This document shows positions 37,428-46,860 of a DNA stretch of 64,000 nt, piece by piece. The stretch lies in the NCBI GenBank assembly GCA_048569615.1, contig JBLIRK010000003.1, forward strand, positions 31,211-95,210, in the 5' to 3' direction. How positions within the stretch are numbered: the first letter of the stretch is position 1; each line of letters opens with the position of its first letter. The notes beneath the pieces were generated by a model. The model did not search any database. It was not told where the DNA came from and saw only the letters and a list, made by a program, of their open reading frames with translations. The translations under genes and the position numbers were made by a program. The stretch comes from JAYEPK01 sp048569615 (GTDB lineage Archaea; Thermoplasmatota; Penumbrarchaeia; Penumbrarchaeales; Penumbrarchaeaceae).

Positions 37428-40160
37428 ATGCAAAGGTCCGATCAGAGCTTAAAGGCAGGGACGGCGCTCCTTGTTGCCCTAATGGCGGCCGCATCACTGA
37501 TACTGGTCGCAGGCGGCCAGGGAGATGCGGAACCCACCAGGGCGTATCCATCCAAGATGAACCTGGCAACCATCGTTCCGTACCATCCGATAGCTGATGG
37601 TGATACCGACCTCACTGGCGAGGCCTGCCTCTCGATGGTCTTCGATTACTGGGGGCCGTACGTGCCCCAGCAGAACATAAGGAACGTGACAAAGGGAAGG
37701 CTGGGATCCGGGATCGCCTCGATGAACGAGCTGATCAGGGCCTCCCACTTCTCGGACCAGAGCTTCTATACGGTCAACCAGAGAGGTTACCCGGAAAGGT
37801 CCCTCGGATACGGCGGATTCCTCTACGACTGGACCGATGACGAGAGGAATCCAAGTCCAAGATCCGAGAGCCGTTTCCCGGATATCTACGAGGCGATCGC
37901 CCAGATGCATCCCATAATGGCGCTCATGTACCTTGACATTCCCCCGACGGTCACAACACCGGGTGTTCCAACACCCCCAGATCCAACCAATCCTCAGCCC
38001 CCCGACCCGCCCGAGCCTCAGGTAACCCCCGAGGACCTGGCGGCACTGGAAAAGGTCTGGCGGCTTGTTGTCGGATATGACACGAATACCGGGCAGATGA
38101 TACTGCACGACCCCCTCCCCTCCACCTATGGTTTCGGAGGCGGCAAGGAGATAAGGATCGGCAGGGACGTCTTCGACAGGATGTGGAACGTCTACATGGT
38201 CGAGGACGGCGGGATCCGAACCCACAGGTATGGGATGACGGCTGCACCATGGCAGGTAAGGGAGCTCGAGGCCCCGAGATCCGTCGAGGCGGGGACCGTT
38301 TTCCAGGTAACGGCAAACATCACCTACAACGCACCACCGGTCCTTTCGGGGGCCGCCGCCGAGAACTCCCAGGCCATCCTGGACATACCCGAGGACTTCT
38401 CCATCGAAAACTCCGCGCCGAACAAACCACTGACCATCGGCGGCCCGCGATCCTATAACAATGTTGCCTGGGATGTCAGAGCTCCCGACAAGTCCTACGT
38501 CGGGCAGGACATAAAGTTCCACATCAATGCATCCGGAATAGTTACAGGGTCCGAACCCGCCCACAGGGACAGGATAGGGTGTGCCAAGGATTTCGAGGTG
38601 GAAGCCATTGGTTTCCTAAACCATCCCCCAATCGTGAACGCAGCGGACGTTCAACCGGCCTACGTCCCCGATGACGGCTCCGTTCAACCCATCATTACCT
38701 GCATCCCCTTCGATGAGGACGGGAACCTGCTTCAGGTCACCGTTGACCTCTCGGCTGTCGGCGGGAGCCCCACACAGAAAATGTACGACAACGGAGATCC
38801 CAGGTACGGGGACGAAGTGGACGACGACGGCACCTACTCGTACCTGTTAAGGAGCCAGATGCCCGTTGGCGAGTGGACTTTCATGATAACCGCCAGGGAT
38901 TCCAAGGGAGGGCTCGGATACGGAAACGTAACGATCCGAGTGGATCCCATCTCGGAATTCACCGAGGCCCCCGAATTCAAGGATGCCGGGGTCTTTCCCC
39001 AGGGCGTTCCCAACGACGGCTTCACCCCCGGGACGATATGGGCCATCATCGAGGACCAAGAGGATGATGTTGAAAGGGTCTCCGCAGACCTGTCTGCGAT
39101 AGGAGGGGACGACGATCAGAAACTTTATGACGACGGCTCCAACGGAGACCTCTTCTCAAAGGATGGGAACTGGTCCTTTACCTTTACCGTCGATCCGCTC
39201 ACGCCCCTCGACAAATACCAAATAGAGATCAGGGCCACGGACACCACAGGCCACGAATCAATGGACAGGATATGGCTCGATGTCATCCTCCCGCCCGTTC
39301 CTCCGGTGATCACGGAGGTCTCCCCCAATCCGGAAACCGTTGTGAACGACGATGAAACGAAGGTTGTTGTAACAGCTATCGTTGAGGATGACAATGACGA
39401 TGTCGTGGAAGTAACGGTCGATCTTTCTCCCGTTGGCGGAAGGTCCTCGGAGATGATGAGGGATGACGGCATCTCACCGGATTCCAGGGCCGGTGACGAT
39501 ATGTGGACCGTCGAGTTCACCGTACCGGATACCGTGTCTACGGGTATGAAGGGAAGGATCGATGTCACGGCAGTGGATTCGGCCGGCTTTTCAGATACGA
39601 AGTCCTTCTCCCTGACGGTCGAGAAGGCGAACTCTCCGCCTGACATACTTGATTACAGGGTATCAAAGTTCAACGTCAAGCCCGGTGACCAGATCACCGT
39701 GGAAGCGAATCTCACCGATCCGGATCTGGAACTCCTTGATGCCTTGCTCATCCTGACAGAACTCAACATGAGCGATGTTCCCCTGACCGACGACGGGGAG
39801 GCTCCGGACCGGGAGGCGGATGACATGACCTTCACGGGCTCATTCAGGATCCCGGATAACGCCGCCGGGGGCAGCTACAACATCACCCTGGAGGTCATTG
39901 ATCCCGCCGGAGCAAAGAAGAGCGTGACGTTCAAGATCGAGGTCATGGTGGAAGAGGAGGGCGCGGACGAAGCTTCACTGCCTCTCTACCTATTCATCGG
40001 AGGTCCTTCGGCAGGTCTTCTGGTTCTCATACTGCTTCTGGGGTTCGTTTACTACAAGAAGAGCCGTCCCTCCGGACAGCCGGCTCCCGGCTTCCGACCC
40101 ATGCCCCCTCCAGGTGCCGGTCCGAGGGCTCCCCCGCTGAGCATGAGGGGCATGGGGTGA
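37428..40160 (+). CDS. Surface protein with degenerate C39-like peptidase domain and Ig-like repeats
   Basis: A 910-residue secreted protein. ATG 37428 follows AGGTGAG and starts a signal peptide (ALLVALMAAASLILVAGG). Residues 50-280 resemble the papain-like C39 fold: VPYHPIADGD, GEACLSMVFDYWG (Cys67) and VVGYDTNTGQMILHDP. The usual Gln before the Cys and the His before VVGYD are missing, so it is probably not an active peptidase. Four beta-domains with VTVDLSAVGG and YDDGSNGD-type motifs follow. One helix (LFIGGPSAGLLVLILLLGFV) and a short Pro-rich tail end it. Role unknown. Confidence 0.8.
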   Translation: MQRSDQSLKAGTALLVALMAAASLILVAGGQGDAEPTRAYPSKMNLATIVPYHPIADGDTDLTGEACLSMVFDYWGPYVPQQNIRNVTKGRLGSGIASMNELIRASHFSDQSFYTVNQRGYPERSLGYGGFLYDWTDDERNPSPRSESRFPDIYEAIAQMHPIMALMYLDIPPTVTTPGVPTPPDPTNPQPPDPPEPQVTPEDLAALEKVWRLVVGYDTNTGQMILHDPLPSTYGFGGGKEIRIGRDVFDRMWNVYMVEDGGIRTHRYGMTAAPWQVRELEAPRSVEAGTVFQVTANITYNAPPVLSGAAAENSQAILDIPEDFSIENSAPNKPLTIGGPRSYNNVAWDVRAPDKSYVGQDIKFHINASGIVTGSEPAHRDRIGCAKDFEVEAIGFLNHPPIVNAADVQPAYVPDDGSVQPIITCIPFDEDGNLLQVTVDLSAVGGSPTQKMYDNGDPRYGDEVDDDGTYSYLLRSQMPVGEWTFMITARDSKGGLGYGNVTIRVDPISEFTEAPEFKDAGVFPQGVPNDGFTPGTIWAIIEDQEDDVERVSADLSAIGGDDDQKLYDDGSNGDLFSKDGNWSFTFTVDPLTPLDKYQIEIRATDTTGHESMDRIWLDVILPPVPPVITEVSPNPETVVNDDETKVVVTAIVEDDNDDVVEVTVDLSPVGGRSSEMMRDDGISPDSRAGDDMWTVEFTVPDTVSTGMKGRIDVTAVDSAGFSDTKSFSLTVEKANSPPDILDYRVSKFNVKPGDQITVEANLTDPDLELLDALLILTELNMSDVPLTDDGEAPDREADDMTFTGSFRIPDNAAGGSYNITLEVIDPAGAKKSVTFKIEVMVEEEGADEASLPLYLFIGGPSAGLLVLILLLGFVYYKKSRPSGQPAPGFRPMPPPGAGPRAPPLSMRGMG

Positions 40161-40164
40161 GAGC

Positions 40165-41184
40165 TTGAGATTCCGGGTCGGTGACAAGGAGTTCGACCGA
40201 CCCTGCTTCTGGGAGGAGGACGGGAGCCTCATCCTTATCGATCAGAGGAGGCTTCCCGCCCAGGCAGCGATCATCCGAGCCGGGACAGTGCCGGAGCAGG
40301 TCGAGGCGATAAGGACCCTCGCTGTAAGAGGGGCCCCCGCCATTGGAGCCTTCGGAGCCTATTCCCTGGCCCTGGCGCTCTCCAGGGGAGAGGAAGCCTA
40401 TGGGGAGCTGCTCAGGTCGCGCCCCACCGCCGTGGACCTCCGAAACTGCATGGACATGGTAATGGAGGAATATGCAAACGGCGGGAAGGAAGCTGCACTA
40501 CTCGAAGCAAGGAGGATATGCGGCGATATCATCGAGAGGTGCAGGAGGATAGGGGAGCACGGCATTGACGTGATAAAGGACGGCGCCAGGGTGATGACGC
40601 ACTGCAATGCGGGAGCCCTTGCAACCCTGGACCACGGAACTGCCCTCGCCCCCGTTCGAACGAAGGTAAGAGAAGGAGGCCGCATCTTCGTATGGGTGAG
40701 CGAGACCAGACCGCTCCTGCAGGGGGCAAGGCTCACGGCGTGGGAGCTGCAGCAGGAAGGGATCGAACATTCCATCATCATCGACAGCGCCTGCGGCTCT
40801 ATGATGAGAAAGGGAGAGGTTGACCTGGTGATAACGGGTGCAGACAGGGTCTGCACTAACGGGGACATAGCCAACAAGATAGGGACCTACGACAAGGCGG
40901 TGCTTGCAAAGGAGAACGATATCCCCTTCTATGTCGCCTTCCCGTCGACAACGATCGACATGAACTGCTCCCTCGGGGATGACATTCCGATAGAATACCG
41001 GGGAGAAGATGAGGTGAAGGAGTTCGGGGGCGCTGTGACCTCGCCCGAGGGCTCCCCTGCATTCAATCCCGCCTTCGACGTGACCCCTGCGGAATATATA
41101 ACGGGATACATCACGGAGGAAGGGATCTTCGATCTGGATGGATTTATAGGAAAAATAAAAAAAAAGCCCCGTCCGTTAGAATGA
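40165..41184 (+). CDS. mtnA: S-methyl-5-thioribose-1-phosphate isomerase (eIF2B-like family)
   Basis: A 339-residue enzyme of the aIF2B/MtnA family, which converts methylthioribose-1-phosphate to the ribulose form in methionine salvage. Family markers: VRGAPAIGAFGAYS, VMTHCNAGALAT (catalytic Cys), ETRPLLQGARLTAWEL, VDLVITGADRVCTNGDIANK (catalytic Asp) and FPSTTIDMNCSLGDDIPIE. The TTG start at 40165 has GGGGTGAG just upstream, four bases after the previous stop. A ribose-1,5-bisphosphate isomerase is a less likely reading. The last codons overlap a terminator for the opposing gene. Confidence 0.92.
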   Translation: MRFRVGDKEFDRPCFWEEDGSLILIDQRRLPAQAAIIRAGTVPEQVEAIRTLAVRGAPAIGAFGAYSLALALSRGEEAYGELLRSRPTAVDLRNCMDMVMEEYANGGKEAALLEARRICGDIIERCRRIGEHGIDVIKDGARVMTHCNAGALATLDHGTALAPVRTKVREGGRIFVWVSETRPLLQGARLTAWELQQEGIEHSIIIDSACGSMMRKGEVDLVITGADRVCTNGDIANKIGTYDKAVLAKENDIPFYVAFPSTTIDMNCSLGDDIPIEYRGEDEVKEFGGAVTSPEGSPAFNPAFDVTPAEYITGYITEEGIFDLDGFIGKIKKKPRPLE

Positions 41185-41192
41185 ACGGGGCC
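41157..41192 (-). terminator. Hairpin-plus-T9 terminator for the minus-strand PorA-like gene
   Basis: On the minus strand GCCCCGT/ACGGGGC form a 7-bp stem with a 12-base loop, followed by nine Ts. It lies partly inside the 3' end of the convergent mtnA, where the A tract encodes KKK. Confidence 0.72.
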
Positions 41193-41220
41193 AGAGGCAA
41201 GGAATGAATCACTACTCTTC

Positions 41221-44200
41221 CTATTCCTCTTCCGTTATGGGCTCACCGCATTCTGGGCATTCCGTCGCTTCCGGATCGTCTATCAACTCTCCGCAGGAAG
41301 CACAGGTCCTTTCACCGGTCTCTTCCTCCTCCTCCTCTTCCTCAAGGCTCCCCTCCTCTTCTTCCGGTTTCTTCCCGGAGGTCAAAATGAGGGCGATACC
41401 GACGAGGACCAACACCAGGGTTATGATGTATCCCACTATGGGGAGCGTCGTGCCGTAGAGTGCCAGCTGATCCTCTATGTGCTTCGCTTCCTCGGCCCAG
41501 TATTCAACGGAGCCCTCTCCGGTCTCCACCTGGGCGTAATAGACGTGCATGTAAACATCGTCATTGTTTTCGAGGAGCATCTTCATTCCCTGGAGCTGCA
41601 TCAAACTCTGGAGCTGAGTGTTCATGAGCTGGGCGGTGGTCTTCATCGTTGCCTTGGTGGTTGCGTTGAAGTATATATGGAGGTCCATTGCAGGCTCATC
41701 ACCATCCGCGACATCGAGCAAACCCTGGGTCACGGTGGCCTTTGCCACGTTGTAGGCTACCTCCATATCATAGAGCTCCATCTCCACTTGTAGAATATCC
41801 TTTGGTATTTGGTATATGGACCATTTCATGACCTCGTTCTTCATGAGCGCTCCGGTCTTCGTTGCCTCATCCGCATCGAAATCCAGCATGGCAAAGATCA
41901 TTGTCTCGTTCTCAACGAAGATGCCCACATGGACATCGAGGACCATTCCGGATATCTTGTCAAGAAGATAATCGTAGCTCAGGGTCATGTTGGCAGGCAC
42001 CCCGGGTGCTCCGAACAGACCGGCGTCGATCTCCTGGGTCTCGCTGAAATTGTAGGCCACCGTTGTACCGCTCTCTTCTCCCTTCACCGCCGGTCCGGTA
42101 AAGATGACACCTCCGAAGGAGAACATCATGGGATAGCCGGCCATCTGGGCTGGATCCGCCGGGAATAGCAGATATGCTCCCATTTCCGTCCCGTTGGGAT
42201 AGAGCATCTCGTGGGAAGAGGTGTTGATGAGCGCCTCGCCGTATTCGACGGGCATGAAATCCGTACCGTTGTCGAATTTGTAGGTCTTGGTCATGTTGAT
42301 AAGTGTTGTTCCCTGTCCCGCGGGCTCACCTCTGAGTACCTGGGTCACCGTGATGTTCTGGCTCATGAACTGGCCCTTCAGGACCGTTGTGGAATCAAGG
42401 TTATCCCAGAGGAACTCGTAACCGGGAGGCACTATCTGCACGGTGGATGCTCTCTGAACATCCAGTATCGTACCTGTGTCTATATCCACCGTATATGTGA
42501 CGTTACCGCTGTAGAGCCCCGTCGCTCCGGGCAGGCCCGGGTCATTACCGGAAAGTGCTGCGACCAGGCCGGCGTGGTCCAGTTCATGGTCCGCTATCTG
42601 GAACTTGTAGACAGCCGCCGCAAGACCGTTGAACTCGATCTCGTCAGCGAGCATGAACGGAACGGACTGACCGAGGTCCGAGTTGTACATCAGGAACGAT
42701 GGTGTGACTTCCCTGGTCTCGTTCAGGAGGCTGACGGGGAAAGTGAAGACCCCCGTCCTGTTCACGGTGGACCACCCGGCGACATACACATATTCCATTG
42801 TTACCGCATCGACACCGAACTTCGATACAACAGGGCCACCCGGCATCCCGACCTTGGTCACGGTCTCCTGGACCTTTGCTACGGAGAGCGTTTCATCGGT
42901 GTAACCCGTGCAGTTTATCATCTGCTCCACAACGATCTCAATCTCATTGCTGGTCTCGTCCATCGGGTTGATCTGGATTATGGTAGTGTTCATGCTGACG
43001 GTCTTGTCGATGGTGGTGTAATCGACGGGTAGTCTCCTTGCAGGCTGAGCCCTGTAGTTCCATAGATGTTTGTCCACATCAAGGACTATCCCCGTATTAG
43101 GTTCGATCCAGTAGGTCATCTCCATGTCGGCGGTCCCGGCGGGTCCGTCCTTGGTGTAGTATGCAAGACCCTCCACATCTATCTTGAAAACATAGGCCTC
43201 CAGGGGAGCGAAATCCTCGGACTCTGTTCCGATGTACTCCGCATTCAGCTCCATCTGGAATCCATCGTCCCAGATTGAGATGTTCTCCTGTGACACACCG
43301 GTCGGCGGGAACACGTACTGACCGGTCCTGCCCATCCCTGTATGCTCACCTGTTGCCTGATCGAACATTGCCGTTATGGTGGAGCCGAGCAGATCGATGG
43401 GGCTCCCGTCAGGCGCATAGACGCTGACCGTATCCTCAGCGGTCAGGGTGCCGTTGTCAGCCGATCCCCATGAAACCGTCCTCTCGGCCGAGATCCCGGC
43501 CATGCTCACGAAGGTCCCCGTTGCCTGGTCGAAGAGTGTGAGGTCGCCGTCGAAACCCGTCTCGGAGCCGTAGTTCTCCGGATATTCGACCTTGGGAAGC
43601 TCCGGGAAGGACAGGAAGACCGTTACCTCCTTCTGGTAATCCACAACGGCTCCCGAAATGGGATGTACCCAAGCCCTTTCCCAGAGGGTCATCGACATCT
43701 CGGTCCCGGCCTTGATGTCCTCGGGAAGCGCGGTCAAAAGGGCAGGCCACTGGTCTTCGGGGATCACCCAATCCTCCTCTATCCCGTAGAACTCGTAGCA
43801 TTCCACACCGTGGATCTCCTTGGTCTCCTGGTATTTGGCGGTGGAATGGGTGAGGATGTTCATGTTCCATATCTCGTAATCCTTGTCCTTGTCCGCGGGA
43901 ATCGGGAACATCCAGTTTACTCCATCTGCATCGGTGAAGCTGTCTGTGAAACCGTCCTGGTTCTCCACGCCGTAGAGTGTCAGATCCTTCCTGTGGACCT
44001 CGTACTTGTGGAACTTGTTCAGGTCCTCGATCTCGTTGCCAGTTCCCTCCTCGGTGGCGGTTATGGTTTCCTCCACGAGATAATGTCCGTTATCCATTTT
44101 ACCCGTGTTCACGATGTGGCGGTCCACGGTGAAATTGGTCTTCGGAAACTGCCCCGTGGAGGTGTCCAGCTTCTCGAGATAACCTCCATAAGTGAAATGA

Positions 44201-44334
44201 TCATCGAAATCCTCGGGAAATTCCGCGTCCTCTTCCATTGAGGGGACGACTGAGAACATCATCGCAGCTCCCAATACGCCCGGGATCAATCCTATGACTA
44301 TCAGTACTGCTCCCACTATTTTCAACATCGACAT
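41221..44334 (-). CDS. Giant PorA-like repeat membrane protein with cytoplasmic zinc ribbon
   Basis: A 1037-residue protein. A helix at 5-28 (VGAVLIVIGLIPGVLGAAMMF) acts as signal or anchor. Four related extracytoplasmic repeats of about 200-240 residues follow, each ending in a strand pattern such as YWIEPNTGIVLDVD, YTVDIDTGTILDVQ and YLLDKISGMVLDVH. This pattern resembles the PorA/DUF3068 proteins of actinobacteria, but the similarity is weak. A C-terminal helix (LPIVGYIITLVLVLVGIAL) leads to a Glu-rich linker and CASCGELID, CPECGEPI, a zinc ribbon inside the cell. AGAGGTG precedes ATG 44334; TTATATATAAAA lies 70 bases upstream. Confidence 0.75.
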   Translation of the reverse strand: MSMLKIVGAVLIVIGLIPGVLGAAMMFSVVPSMEEDAEFPEDFDDHFTYGGYLEKLDTSTGQFPKTNFTVDRHIVNTGKMDNGHYLVEETITATEEGTGNEIEDLNKFHKYEVHRKDLTLYGVENQDGFTDSFTDADGVNWMFPIPADKDKDYEIWNMNILTHSTAKYQETKEIHGVECYEFYGIEEDWVIPEDQWPALLTALPEDIKAGTEMSMTLWERAWVHPISGAVVDYQKEVTVFLSFPELPKVEYPENYGSETGFDGDLTLFDQATGTFVSMAGISAERTVSWGSADNGTLTAEDTVSVYAPDGSPIDLLGSTITAMFDQATGEHTGMGRTGQYVFPPTGVSQENISIWDDGFQMELNAEYIGTESEDFAPLEAYVFKIDVEGLAYYTKDGPAGTADMEMTYWIEPNTGIVLDVDKHLWNYRAQPARRLPVDYTTIDKTVSMNTTIIQINPMDETSNEIEIVVEQMINCTGYTDETLSVAKVQETVTKVGMPGGPVVSKFGVDAVTMEYVYVAGWSTVNRTGVFTFPVSLLNETREVTPSFLMYNSDLGQSVPFMLADEIEFNGLAAAVYKFQIADHELDHAGLVAALSGNDPGLPGATGLYSGNVTYTVDIDTGTILDVQRASTVQIVPPGYEFLWDNLDSTTVLKGQFMSQNITVTQVLRGEPAGQGTTLINMTKTYKFDNGTDFMPVEYGEALINTSSHEMLYPNGTEMGAYLLFPADPAQMAGYPMMFSFGGVIFTGPAVKGEESGTTVAYNFSETQEIDAGLFGAPGVPANMTLSYDYLLDKISGMVLDVHVGIFVENETMIFAMLDFDADEATKTGALMKNEVMKWSIYQIPKDILQVEMELYDMEVAYNVAKATVTQGLLDVADGDEPAMDLHIYFNATTKATMKTTAQLMNTQLQSLMQLQGMKMLLENNDDVYMHVYYAQVETGEGSVEYWAEEAKHIEDQLALYGTTLPIVGYIITLVLVLVGIALILTSGKKPEEEEGSLEEEEEEEETGERTCASCGELIDDPEATECPECGEPITEEE

Positions 44335-44402
44335 GGTTACACCTCTTTAACCCTATCAGATATGCTGTCCTGGCAGACCCAGAGAGGTATTAAGTGCCTT
44401 TC

Positions 44403-44414
44403 TTATATATAAAA
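44403..44414 (-). promoter_or_regulatory. TATA box of the PorA-like gene
   Basis: TTATATATAAAA, near-palindromic, lies about 70 bases before the minus-strand start at 44334. The plus-strand acyltransferase has its own GATTATATC at 44508-44516, about 30 bases before ATG 44543, which suggests a leaderless message. Confidence 0.5.
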
Positions 44415-44542
44415 TGGGCCAAGAACGTATTTATGTGTTCATTTATCATCCGAACCGCCCAATTATCGAATGTTAGAAATTGATACATGCGGGCTTCGCC
44501 GCTCGAAGATTATATCTATTCCTTTCATAATCAACGGGATAG

Positions 44543-45199
44543 ATGTGTGCCTTCACCTATCTTCTCCCGGAAAGGATTTTCATTCTTCCTTGGATCAGGA
44601 AGTTCCTTATCAAGGAGGAGATAGGCAGGGAGAACATGAGCACGGAAAGGCCGTATATCTTCGCGGTCAACCACAACTCCCACATGGATGAATTCGTGAC
44701 CATGCCCGGAATCATCATGTCAACGAAACGCAAGACCCATTTCTTCGCCGACAGGAAGCATTGGTTCCAGGGCAAGTTCTATTTTCGGATACTTGCCTTC
44801 AGATTCCAGGCCATCCCGATCGACAGAGGGAAGGGGACCGGTGACGACGCACTGAAGAAGGGGCTTGAATACATAGAGAAAGGGCACAACATCATAATAT
44901 ATCCGGAAGGAACAAGGGGCAGCGGCTTTGAGTTGAACAAGGGAAAGGTGGGGGTGGGAAAGCTCGCACTCTGGTCCGGGGCTCCTGTCATACCTGTTGG
45001 AGTGTGGGGCACCCACAAGCTCATGCCCAAGGGCAAGCACAAACCCAAGATCGAGAAGATCGTGACCGTCAAGTTCGGGCAGCCCATGACCTTTGAAGAT
45101 TTCAAGGGTCGGTCCGGGGATCCCAAAGCCTGGAGAGAGGTTACGGATATCATCATGTGCAGGATCGGGGAGCTCATAGGGGTGGATTACTGCTACTGA
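44543..45199 (+). CDS. PlsC-like 1-acylglycerol-3-phosphate acyltransferase family protein
   Basis: A 218-residue acyltransferase of the PlsC/LPLAT family. The catalytic H-x4-D is in NHNSHMDEF, the substrate-binding motif is YPEGTRGSGF, and PVIPVGVWGT is the family strand. Bacteria use these enzymes to put fatty acyl chains on glycerol phosphate. Archaeal membranes have isoprenoid ethers, so the acceptor here is unclear; related archaeal genes are usually viewed as horizontally acquired. Codon use does not look unlike its neighbours. Its stop abuts the next gene's stop inside TGATCA. Confidence 0.87.
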   Translation: MCAFTYLLPERIFILPWIRKFLIKEEIGRENMSTERPYIFAVNHNSHMDEFVTMPGIIMSTKRKTHFFADRKHWFQGKFYFRILAFRFQAIPIDRGKGTGDDALKKGLEYIEKGHNIIIYPEGTRGSGFELNKGKVGVGKLALWSGAPVIPVGVWGTHKLMPKGKHKPKIEKIVTVKFGQPMTFEDFKGRSGDPKAWREVTDIIMCRIGELIGVDYCY

Positions 45200-46342
45200 T
45201 CACTGGACTTCTCCGGACAGGCCGCAGTTCGGACACTTGAACTTCGTAATACCTTTCACTGTGACAGTGAACTCCTCACCGCATCTCGGGCAGGAAAGAT
45301 CGAGATCCCTTCCGGAACGGACGTAGCCGTCTTCGGCCGCTCCCTTCTGTTTCTTCTTCTTCTTCAGCTTCTCGATCAGATCGGGATCGGAGACCTTCTT
45401 CTTGGATCGGGGCTTCTTTTCTTCCTCCTCCAATTCATCAAGCTCGTCAAAGATCCCATCCTCATCATCATCCCAACCCTCATCGGGCTCCTCATCCTCT
45501 TCAATCTCCTCCAATTCGTCAATGTCCCCTGATCCTTCCTCCTCCTCGTCCCACATTAACGTGTCGTCATCTTCCCCCTCCGAAGCCCTCGATCCCTCCG
45601 AATGGCGGGTCCCTCTCGATCTACCTATGTCATCAGTGATATACCTCGACCTGCTCCATTTCCTTTTCTTTCCCTCTTTCTTCTTGACTATATACCTCTC
45701 TGCACCCATGTGTTTCAACATTTCCTTGGAAACCCTATCGTCCGGATCGAGCATGAGGGCTTTCTGAAAGGAATATATCGATCCGTCCTTGTCCCCTATC
45801 TGTCTGAGCACAATCCCCCTGTTCGTCCATGCGGGGGCATATTCATCATCCGAGTCGATGGCGGAATCGAAAAAGGTCAGTGCTTTTCTATAATCCTCAT
45901 CCATGGACGAGACGAGGATCCCCTTCAGGGTCAATGCTTCCGGGTCCTTCGGAGCGAGTTCAAGGGCTTCATCGACCCGGACCAACGCTCCCCTCAGGTC
46001 CTTCATCCTGTAGAGAATATCAGCGTAGAGGAGGCAGGCTGCCGGGTCGTTATTGGAGAGCCTGCATGCCCTGTCAACGGCTCTCTTTGCCATGTCCATC
46101 CTTCCCATTTCCTTCAGGACCTTGGATTTCGCAAGCCAAAGTGCCGGATCGGAAAGATGGAGGACAAGGGCCATGTTCAGCTTCTTCAATGCTTCCTCAA
46201 GTTGGCCTGAAGCTTCCAGGAGCAAGCCTTCAAGGTAGAGCTGCCTCGTACGGGGGAGGTCCGATGACATCTTCTGCAGGATCGAATCCGCCTTCCGGAT
46301 GTCTTCATCCTCCAATGCCTTGAAGAAAAGGTCCTCGCTCAT
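45200..46342 (-). CDS. TPR-repeat protein with acidic linker and C-terminal zinc ribbon
   Basis: A 380-residue soluble protein. Residues 1-215 are tetratricopeptide repeats (PEALTLKGILVSSMDEDYRKA, APAWTNRGIVLRQIGDKDGS). A long acidic stretch (DELEEIEEDEEPDEG) and a Lys-rich one (EKLKKKKKQKG) follow. The end is a zinc ribbon, LSCPRCGEEFTVTVKG and KCPNCGLSGEVQ. ATG 46342 overlaps the previous stop (ATGA) and has AAGGAG upstream; the frame is open to 46534. Likely a protein-protein scaffold; partner unknown. Confidence 0.82.
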   Translation of the reverse strand: MSEDLFFKALEDEDIRKADSILQKMSSDLPRTRQLYLEGLLLEASGQLEEALKKLNMALVLHLSDPALWLAKSKVLKEMGRMDMAKRAVDRACRLSNNDPAACLLYADILYRMKDLRGALVRVDEALELAPKDPEALTLKGILVSSMDEDYRKALTFFDSAIDSDDEYAPAWTNRGIVLRQIGDKDGSIYSFQKALMLDPDDRVSKEMLKHMGAERYIVKKKEGKKRKWSRSRYITDDIGRSRGTRHSEGSRASEGEDDDTLMWDEEEEGSGDIDELEEIEEDEEPDEGWDDDEDGIFDELDELEEEEKKPRSKKKVSDPDLIEKLKKKKKQKGAAEDGYVRSGRDLDLSCPRCGEEFTVTVKGITKFKCPNCGLSGEVQ

Positions 46343-46800
46343 CTGGCACCATTCTCCTTCATCTTCTCTCCCAGATATCTCTCCTTTTCCACTGTGAACA
46401 CGTATCTGGTTGGTATCCTCTCGTGCGTTCCTGTCCAGTACCCGCATACCGAGCAGTATTTTCCGGTCGAGACCGTCCAACCGTACAAGGTGGAGTTCTT
46501 TATATCTCCCATTGCTATACCACAGACGGGGCAAATACTCTTCCTCGAGGTTCTCGAACCTTCGCGACAGTGAATTATAAGGTCCACATTTTCCATCCTT
46601 GCAGCGATCCTTCTCAGCCTCTCGGCAGAAAGCCTGAACTTCCCCCCATTCCTCTCCTTGAGCCTCCCCAGAACCAATTTATGGAAACGGGTCTGGGACC
46701 TGACGGTCAGTGCATCCTCGAGTATCTCGGTGATGACCGATGCGACCGTCGATTCCGCCGGGATACGGTATCCGTTGCCTCCGGAACGACTGGGAACCAT
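46339..46800 (-). CDS. Uncharacterised zinc-finger protein
   Basis: A 153-residue protein from ATG 46800. The first half is helical and basic (RFHKLVLGRLKERNGGKF, RLRRIAARMENV). The second half has two CxxC pairs, ICPVCG and YCSVCGYW, that should hold one zinc. I do not recognise the family. The frame runs on to 46947, but that part is translation of a hairpin-rich, terminator-like stretch and is probably not protein. It overlaps the TPR/zinc-ribbon gene by four bases, so they are co-expressed. No clear ribosome site precedes the ATG. Confidence 0.65.
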   Translation of the reverse strand: MVPSRSGGNGYRIPAESTVASVITEILEDALTVRSQTRFHKLVLGRLKERNGGKFRLSAERLRRIAARMENVDLIIHCREGSRTSRKSICPVCGIAMGDIKNSTLYGWTVSTGKYCSVCGYWTGTHERIPTRYVFTVEKERYLGEKMKENGAR

Positions 46801-46860
46801 GCTGATTAATGCTGCTATGATTAGAAAAAACCATCGGCTTTGTGTCAATGGTGAAAAGGT

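Noticed and set aside
42211..43032. 273-residue plus-strand frame opposite the PorA-like gene
   Set aside because: It has no domain or signal and is the shadow of a well-supported minus-strand gene; the same holds for the 296-residue frame at 29481-30371, the 356-residue frame at 37494-38564 and the 385-residue frame at 59912-61069.
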